From positions 908,122-968,929 of the forward strand of contig NC_049989.1 in NCBI RefSeq assembly GCF_000003815.2: a stretch of DNA of 60,808 nt, read 5' to 3'. The stretch comes from Branchiostoma floridae. Its lineage: Eukaryota; Chordata; Leptocardii; Amphioxiformes; Branchiostomatidae. Both the position numbers and the translations under genes were made by a program. This document shows, in pieces, positions 55,501-60,808 of this stretch (position 1 is the stretch's first letter; each line of letters opens with the position of its first letter). The notes beneath the pieces were generated by a model that was not told where the DNA came from, did not search any database, and worked only from the letters and a program-made list of their open reading frames with translations.

Positions 55501-58500
55501 AACACGTAAACACGGGATCACGTCCGAGTTCAACACGTAAACACACATCAGGCCATGTTATCACGGTATAACTAGCACAGTGTTGTAGATCACGATCACG
55601 TCCGTCTTCAACACGTAAACGCACGTCAGGTCAGGTTATCACGGTATAACTAGCACGGCTGCAGATCCCGATCACGTCCGACTTCAACACGTAAACACAG
55701 GCCATGTTATCACAGTATAAAGAAATACGCTGTCCGAACCAACGGGCTCCCATTTCCTGGCCGCGGGGAGGATTATCAACATCTCAAGCGAGCGTATCTT
55801 TGATCCGAACTTCTCCAACACGTGGTCTGGGAACAAACTGTGAAGAACTGTCCCGAGTCGCGAAATCTGCCGCACCCCGTGGCACCAGCATCAGTCATAA
55901 CCAACTCGTCCGGATAGCTACAAATGTCGGGAACCATCATCGATACACCGTTGTATGTGCCCATGACTCTTTGCCACCACAGAAAGCCCGATCGGAAGTC
56001 CCGTGACAACCGCAGACTGTGGTGATTCCGCAGTAATGAACGCAATAGCTTCAACATTCGAGATATAAACAACCACCCAGGTGGCACAATGTCGAGCCTA
56101 CCAATGAGAGACTGAATGTCACGTAGTGATTCATATGTTGCAAAACTAACGTTGGATTAAACAGCTCTGACGGAATCTTGATATGTTATAAAATACGAAT
56201 TCCAAATATCAATTATTAGTATGATGTGTTCATAATTCTCGAGTAACGTTCTCCAAGTATATATTTTTAGCTTTGATTTCACAAGTACTGGCCTAAGTGC
56301 GCCGATAAAATTGTGAAGATTACCGTGTGTCGCGAACTCTTCATGTAACTTGATCATCTTGTGAAAGTTCGCGTGAAGGACCGAGTCCCTGGGAGAGGTG
56401 GGCGGGGTCTCCGGAGTTGTGGTTTGTCCTGTCTGTGGAGCCGCCAAATGGCCGGGGTTTGTACTGGCAATCCTGATTCGGATGTGGTGCTCGGATGTCG
56501 GACACGTTGCCACGAGCGGCGCCAGCTTGTGTCCGGTAGTGGCTCTCTCTGATGGCATCAAAGGTGCCGCGGCTTCCCCACGTGAGCGATCCATACTCTA
56601 CCCCGTATAGTAAAGATGCGTTGACTTCCCGAACCAACTTCCAGTCATAGTTCACAGCATCGAACGTAAGGTCTGCCAGATGAACTAACTGATGCTCTGC
56701 GTCAACCGAAACCCGGTCCGAATAAAGAACATTCTTCAGAAAGCCGCGCACAAACATTAGCAATGTTAACTGATCACAAGCCACGCCCCCTTTATTTCCA
56801 TATCCTGAGAAGTGCACCATAGGTTGTGGCCAATCAAGTTTGACATGACGGGTGCCCGAATCATCAATAGTACGAATTGGACCGCTCTTACCTGCCCGGC
56901 GTCGGTGGCGCTTAGTAGAACGTGAGCGGGAATCATCAGACATACCCGAAGTGCCCGAATCATAGCTATCACAGCGCCGGCGTGATATGGAAAGTTTTGA
57001 AGAGACACGTTCCCCCTTCATCCTGCAACTCTTCCCGCGCGACCCCCTGCGTCGCTGGCGCCTCCTGAGTTTTCTCATGAAATCTGACTCCGTGCTGTCT
57101 GACTGCGACAAACTTGAAACGGAGCCGCGATCCTCGTAACGCTTGCTCCTGGGTGGTTTCCCACGGCTGGTATGTGGATCCAACAACTCGTCCCGCGCTT
57201 TATCTACTTCCTTGATTGACCCCGGGACTTCTGAGATCGCGAATGTCAGATGCTGTCCGACCAGACCGCTCGCACCAGGTCGGAAACTTTGCTGTGATTG
57301 TCCCGCAGGAAACCGCAACTTCTCCTCAACGTGAGAGCTGCCCCGCTGCTGCTTGAAACTCTTCATCCGATGGACCTTCTCGTCGCTCAAACTTGCAGTT
57401 CCCGCGGCCGTATGAACCTGGACGGCCTCTCACTGGGAGTCGACACGCTCCTCAGTGACGTCCCGACGTCTCTTGCACAAAATCAGACTCCATACGAGCA
57501 AATCCGAGAGAACAGAAACTATGAAAAGGGAGAAGAGAAGAAACATGCTACCCGCCTGCCCAGCAAACTTCAAGTGACGTCACTCTCACGTGTTCCGGGT
57601 CAAAGGGCAAACGGGCCGCACAAAGACAGATACAGTTTGCGATTAATTAATAAAAATTACAAGATGAAATTTTTCTCAGGTAGAGTGGAGGGGGAGTGGA
57701 CGGAGGTGCAGAGAGGAGCTCCCATGGCTATGGTCAGTACTGATACTGTTGTTACACTACGGTAGTGGCAGTGGAGGGGGAGTGGACGGAGGTGCAGAGA
57801 GGAGCTCCCATGGCTATGGTCAGTACTGATACTGTTGTTACACTACGGTAGAGTGACAGTGGAGGGGGAGTGGACGGAGGTGCAGAGAGGAGCTCCCATG
57901 GCTATGGTCAGTACTGATACTGTTGTTACACTACGGTAGAGTGGCAGTGGAGGGGGAGTGGACGGAGGTGCAGAGAGGAGCTCCCATGGCTATGGTCAGT
58001 ACTGATACTGTTGTTACACTACGGTAGTGGCAGTGGAGGGGGAGTGGACGGAGATACAGAGACGCGCTCCCATGGCTATGGTCAGTACTGATTCTGTTGT
58101 TACACTTCGCTAGAGTGGAGGGGGAGTGGACGGAGGTGCAGAGAGGAGCTCCCATGGCTATGGTCAGTACTGATACTGTTGTTACACTACGGTAGAGTGG
58201 CAGTGGAGGGGGAGTGGACAGAGAGGAGCTCCCATGGCTATGGTCAGTACTGATACTGTTGTTACACTACGGTAGAGTGGCAGTGGAGGGGGAGTGGACG
58301 GAGGTGCAGAGAGGAGCTCCCATGGCTATGGTCAGTACTGATACTGTTGTTACACTACGGTAGAGTGGAGGGGGAGTGGACGGAGGTGCAGAGAGGAGCT
58401 CCCATGGCTATGGTCAGTACTGATACTGTTGTTACACTACGGTAGTGGCAGTGGAGGGGGAGTGGACGGAGGTGCAGAGAGGAGCTCCCATGGCTATGGT

Positions 58501-60436
58501 CAGTACTGATACAAAGATGAAGTCCAACAATTGGCATCGTAGCTGCTGCCTGCAGGGGACCTGGTATGTTTGTGTTAGTTCGTAAACAGCATAAATTAAG
58601 AAGTGGATGCATTGTTATGATATTTCATAGTTGGGTAGATGCTGATGAAGGAAAGGTCGTGTTTGGTAATAGGCCTCCCTAATGGCTAATTATGGTACTA
58701 CACCAGGACCTGCGGATTTGATATCTTTAGTTAGTTTTTTTTTTTTAATTGCTTGTCCTATCTAGTGAAGGATTAATGTATTTGATTCCACAGATTTGCA
58801 ACAAGAATGCGCAAAATTTAAGTTTGACATTGAAAATGTAAATGTCCTCATGCATTTCAGTTTTACTTTGTTAAACTATATTGTATCACTAGAGTTTTGG
58901 CCAAAGTCTTAAAAATACATGTAATAATGTATGCATACATGTATGTATATGTGAGTGTATGTGTGTGTGTGCATGCAAGGGTGCGTGCATTCATGTGTGC
59001 GTGTGTGTGTGTGCGTGTGTGCGTACGTGTGTGTGTAACTGCAATTGAAAATATACATGACAATTGTGTGCACAATGTAGCAATGCCATACATGCTCAGT
59101 GCTGCTATTGTTGTCTGTAGGACAGGAAGGGTTGCAAGTCAGCAAACGATGGGGTGTGAAGTCTGCCATCCCTGATTGCTTTGTTTTTTCATGTTTGTTA
59201 GGAGAAGCCCAAAATGTTTGCCAAGGGAACGGAGATCAACCATGCCGTGGTGCTGAAGAAACTGAACGAGATCCTGGCTGCTCGCGGGAAGAAAGGCACG
59301 GACCGCTCGGAGCAGATCATGCTACTTGCAGTATGTACATGTCTGTTAACTCACTTTCATCAGTTTGAAGTGGGAATTCCTCCAAGGCAAGATGGTGGAG
59401 TGTCTCAAAATTGTACAGATCTTCAATAAACTTCCAATGACTACACATTAGGAGGCATTTTCTGACCAGCACATTTTTATAGTACAGGACATTTTTCCAG
59501 TAGGGAAAACATATTGTTTTTGTTGGTGTATTCTTTTCTTTTCATCTTTTTTTCTTTCGTCTGAAGCCAATGAAATCTTAGATTGAATATTAGCTGTTTA
59601 TGTAAATATGAGCAATTTTTTATATATTTCTATTTTTACTGTAGGACTAGCCTGAAGGTATAAAATAATTTATCAAATACCTTCAGGCTAGTCCTACAGT
59701 AAAAATAGAAAACTATACAGAAAACTCTAATCATGTTGGTGACCTGCATTTGATGATCTCTTTTGTTTACCAGGAACTGCGGAGAATTGCAGAGGAAAAC
59801 AACCTTGGTCTGGGGATGACTGTGAAAATTCTCTTCAATATCGTAGCATCCATCTTTGACTACAACCCCAACATCGCCACCTGCATGAAGGATGAGATGT
59901 GGGCAAAGTCAGTAGATAAGAAACCTACAAACTTGTTACCTTGGCCCTGTTTTTGATAGCATTTGTGTGTATGTAGGAAAGCTATGTATCTTTCTATGTA
60001 GCCTGGATACCAGACCCCAGCCTGATCTCAAAAATACTATTAATGCATTTAAGTTGGCGGGGATTTAATTTCGTGGTAGCAGGAAAGGGGACTTTTCGCT
60101 GTGGTTTTCAGTTTGCGGTAGAAAGAAATTGTAAACTTTACAAATGAAAAGGGAAAAAAAATGAAGACAGATACAGACACACATACAAGTCATAGATTAA
60201 AAACACAATAATCAAGATAGGTTAAATCAAGGTCGTCTGTAAGATTTCGAAGATGTACCCCTAAATGTCAATACCAGAATGTTTTTTAAAAGTTCAAACT
60301 CCTATAATGAGCCCCTTTACTAAATGTCACTCCAAACAGATGCATCACTTACATCACAGAGATGATGGACATACTGATCGACAATAGCAACATCTTTGTG
60401 GGAGCTAATGTGCTGGAGGAGTCCGAGGCTATTGAG
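46525..60436 (+). CDS. EIF3C: Eukaryotic translation initiation factor 3 subunit C, N-terminal half (3' end beyond window)
   Basis: Coding exons: 46525-46628 (exon opens at 46520), 47171-47236, 47877-47994, 50306-50380, 50998-51288, 52279-52388, 52838-52985, 59202-59330, 59774-59907, 60340-60436. Phase is kept at every GT/AG joint, and 1272 nt (424 codons) are seen of an expected 900 or so. Landmarks: start [78 protein letters not shown], acidic tracts, [57 protein letters not shown]. eIF3c is a core subunit of eIF3, which recruits mRNA and initiation factors to the 40S ribosome. Its N-terminal region contacts eIF1 and eIF5, and the C-terminal PCI domain lies outside the window. The intron after exon 52838-52985 is 6.2 kb, carrying an exon-end array and a retrotransposon. 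Confidence 0.96.
48592..49670. mobile_element. Middle nested element (GGTGCACCC family)
   Basis: Ends GAGGGCTTGAAATAC (first base mutated) and TTTGAAGCCCTG, with flanking TGTAT and CGTAT (4 of 5 match). The sequence is colinear with the intact copy at 43626-43973 apart from the insertion at 48692-49413. Confidence 0.8.
48692..49413. mobile_element. Innermost nested element (GTGCAAGT family)
   Basis: Ends CAGGGCTCGAAATACACTT and GGTATTTCGAGCCCTG, duplication CTTAT at 48687-48691 and 49414-49418. The uninterrupted sister copy at 43626-43973 has a single CTTAT at the matching place, which proves the 5-bp duplication. It belongs to the same family as the outermost element. Confidence 0.9.
51321..51940. 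mobile_element. Long-arm foldback MITE, about 620 bp
   Basis: Two arms of nearly 300 bp are inverted and about 90% alike (AAATTGGCATTTT ends; inner words TGACGTCATCA and GATATCAATTTGCGCAA or its complement). The spacer is AT-rich. No clear target duplication. It begins only 30 bp after the EIF3C donor at 51288, so the arms could fold in the pre-mRNA. Confidence 0.8.
52930..53271 (+). repeat. 77-88-bp array duplicating an EIF3C exon end and donor, left part
   Basis: The true exon ends at 52985. Copies of its last 40-45 nt plus GGTCAGT and about 40 bp of intron follow, with donors after 53067, 53155 and 53243 (spacing 82, 88, 88). In the EIF3C frame each read-through gives [11 protein letters not shown] and a TAG stop. 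The array is cut at 53271 by the retrotransposon and continues at 57679. Confidence 0.95.
54650..55720 (-). repeat. 78-bp tandem array inside the YR retrotransposon
   Basis: Roughly 13 copies of a 78-bp unit (CAGGCCA(G/T)GTTATCAC start). Since 78 is a multiple of three, a 245-codon minus-strand frame (55548-54811) stays open with a 26-residue repeat ([20 protein letters not shown] core). It begins where the RNase H homology ends. A real product is doubtful. Confidence 0.88.
55684..56087 (-). pseudogene. Broken DIRS/Ngaro-type RT-RNase H fragment
   Basis: Minus frame 56087-55776 shows [20 protein letters not shown] and [10 protein letters not shown], the RT-RNase H boundary and first acidic block seen in YR retrotransposons. 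A frameshift near 55860 moves homology to the frame ending at 55684 ([17 protein letters not shown], the Glu block). The later DN block is missing, replaced by the tandem array. Non-functional. Confidence 0.7.
56341..57390 (-). CDS. Gag-like ORF1 of the YR retrotransposon
   Basis: A 349-codon frame. An Arg/Ser-rich basic stretch lies at residues 104-165. The conserved block follows: [12 protein letters not shown] (206-217), [14 protein letters not shown] (248-261), EYGSLTWG (265-272). This pattern of W-x-x-VR followed by E-x-G-x-L-x-W-G recurs in gag-like ORFs of DIRS/Ngaro-type elements. It lies just inside A1, as expected for a first ORF. It appears intact, though the partner enzymes are not. 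Assigned from recalled family pattern, without a search. Confidence 0.65.
   Translation of the reverse strand: MSDEKVHRMKSFKQQRGSSHVEEKLRFPAGQSQQSFRPGASGLVGQHLTFAISEVPGSIKEVDKARDELLDPHTSRGKPPRSKRYEDRGSVSSLSQSDSTESDFMRKLRRRQRRRGSRGKSCRMKGERVSSKLSISRRRCDSYDSGTSGMSDDSRSRSTKRHRRRAGKSGPIRTIDDSGTRHVKLDWPQPMVHFSGYGNKGGVACDQLTLLMFVRGFLKNVLYSDRVSVDAEHQLVHLADLTFDAVNYDWKLVREVNASLLYGVEYGSLTWGSRGTFDAIRESHYRTQAGAARGNVSDIRAPHPNQDCQYKPRPFGGSTDRTNHNSGDPAHLSQGLGPSRELSQDDQVT
57679..58505 (+). repeat. Exon-end/donor array, right part
   Basis: About ten more copies of the EIF3C exon-end plus donor unit (ATGGCTATG|GTCAGT), with donors from 57732 to about 58495 spaced 74-96 bp. One copy near 58045 is diverged and one near 58220 lacks about 8 bp. 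With the left part and the original there are about 14 donors. Confidence 0.93.
58936..59040. repeat. (TG)n-rich microsatellite
   Basis: Interrupted GTGTGT and GTGCGT repeats in the EIF3C intron, about 160 bp before the exon at 59202. Confidence 0.85.
59628..59710. repeat. Perfect 34-bp hairpin in an EIF3C intron
   Basis: Arms 59628-59661 and 59677-59710 are perfectly inverted (core CTGTAGGACTAGCCTGAAGG) around a 15-nt AT loop. It lies 64 bp before the exon at 59774. Perfect arms suggest a recent foldback element or selection on the stem. Confidence 0.92.
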
Positions 60437-60808
60437 GTGGGTTCGCAAAATATTCTTAAGTCCCAATTTAGCAACAGTTACTGTTAGATATGACAAAAAA
60501 CATGCTTTTCTCTACTGAACCTCTCCCAAAACACCCAAGATGCTCAGATGAGCAGAGAGTATAGCCGAGGTACTTACAGGGCAGAGTGATGGGAGTACTA
60601 CATGTACAATTTCACCAAGTTGAATGTGGCTGTACATGTACATTTTGTATATGTCCTACCAGCCCATGTGATGTGATGTATTTACGCTGAATCTGACATG
60701 AAAGCAACAAACTGTATTTGCTGACACTGTGTTCAGTACATACATGTACATGTTATCATATACCTCCTAAAGACATAGATACATAGTTTGTGTATGATTT
60801 TGTGCTAA

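Larger units (their letters stand above)
53272..57678 (-). mobile_element. YR (DIRS/Ngaro-like) retrotransposon with split direct repeats, 4407 bp
   Basis: On the minus strand the order is A1 (57678-57522), gag-like ORF, broken RNase H, 78-bp repeat array, B1 (53676-53594), A2 (53593-53437), an 82-bp spacer, B2 (53354-53272). A copies are 157 bp each with one mismatch; B copies are 83 bp each. B1 and A2 abut exactly, which equals the two element ends joined. The host array reads cleanly across the empty site (CACTAC|GGTAG) with no target duplication, as expected for tyrosine-recombinase integration. The recombinase and most of the RT are absent, so the copy is internally deleted and non-autonomous. 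Confidence 0.85.

Noticed and set aside
54811-55548. 245-codon repetitive frame as a secreted or antigen-like protein
   Set aside because: It results from a 78-bp repeat (multiple of three) inside a dead retrotransposon, with no signal peptide or start context.
53272-57678. LTR retrotransposon with 322-bp LTRs
   Set aside because: The left 322-bp unit is not repeated whole at the right end. Only its right 157 bp is there and its left 83 bp lies internally, which fits split direct repeats.

Overview
This is a gene-dense stretch of an intron-rich animal genome. Three conserved eukaryotic genes can be rebuilt exon by exon from GT/AG splice sites and unbroken phase: TMEM9 (+, 3061-12698, complete, 180 codons), FTSJ3/SPB1 (-, 41756-20638, complete, 21 coding exons, 818 codons) and EIF3C (+, from 46525 past the window end, 10 coding exons visible). 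The short introns, the many small DNA transposons, the recurring TACATGTA-type palindrome and the YR (DIRS/Ngaro-like) retrotransposon pieces suggest an invertebrate deuterostome, most likely an amphioxus. The species is an inference; nothing in the window proves it.

Layout. 1-2311: no gene recognised. 2312-2902: open frame with four 33-residue repeats, just upstream of TMEM9. 3061-12698: TMEM9; its 6.3 kb first intron holds two DNA transposons and a dead LINE with a hAT MITE inside it. Its transmembrane exon is preceded by an 88/94-bp tandem array that copies the splice acceptor and exon start nine extra times. 12699-20637: intergenic space between the convergent TMEM9 and FTSJ3, with MITEs and an AT-rich interspersed repeat. 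20638-41756: FTSJ3; one intron carries a 4.57 kb element with split direct repeats, and another a (TA)n tract with a 100-N assembly gap. 41757-42209: a compact head-to-head promoter (CRE and YY1-like sites) shared by FTSJ3 and EIF3C. 42210-46519: EIF3C 5'UTR intron with three terminal-inverted-repeat elements that make 5-bp target duplications. 46520-60808: EIF3C, with a three-level nested transposon in one intron. A second exon-boundary array (donor side) has been split by a 4.4 kb YR retrotransposon that keeps a gag-like ORF and a broken RNase H.

FTSJ3 (pre-rRNA methyltransferase, ribosome assembly) and EIF3C (translation initiation) fit a divergent, co-regulated protein-synthesis pair. TMEM9 (lysosomal/endosomal membrane protein) has no evident functional link to them. 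The most unusual features are the two exon-boundary minisatellites, which surround real splice sites with decoys that lead to stop codons, and the two elements with matching A1-B1A2-B2 terminal architecture.
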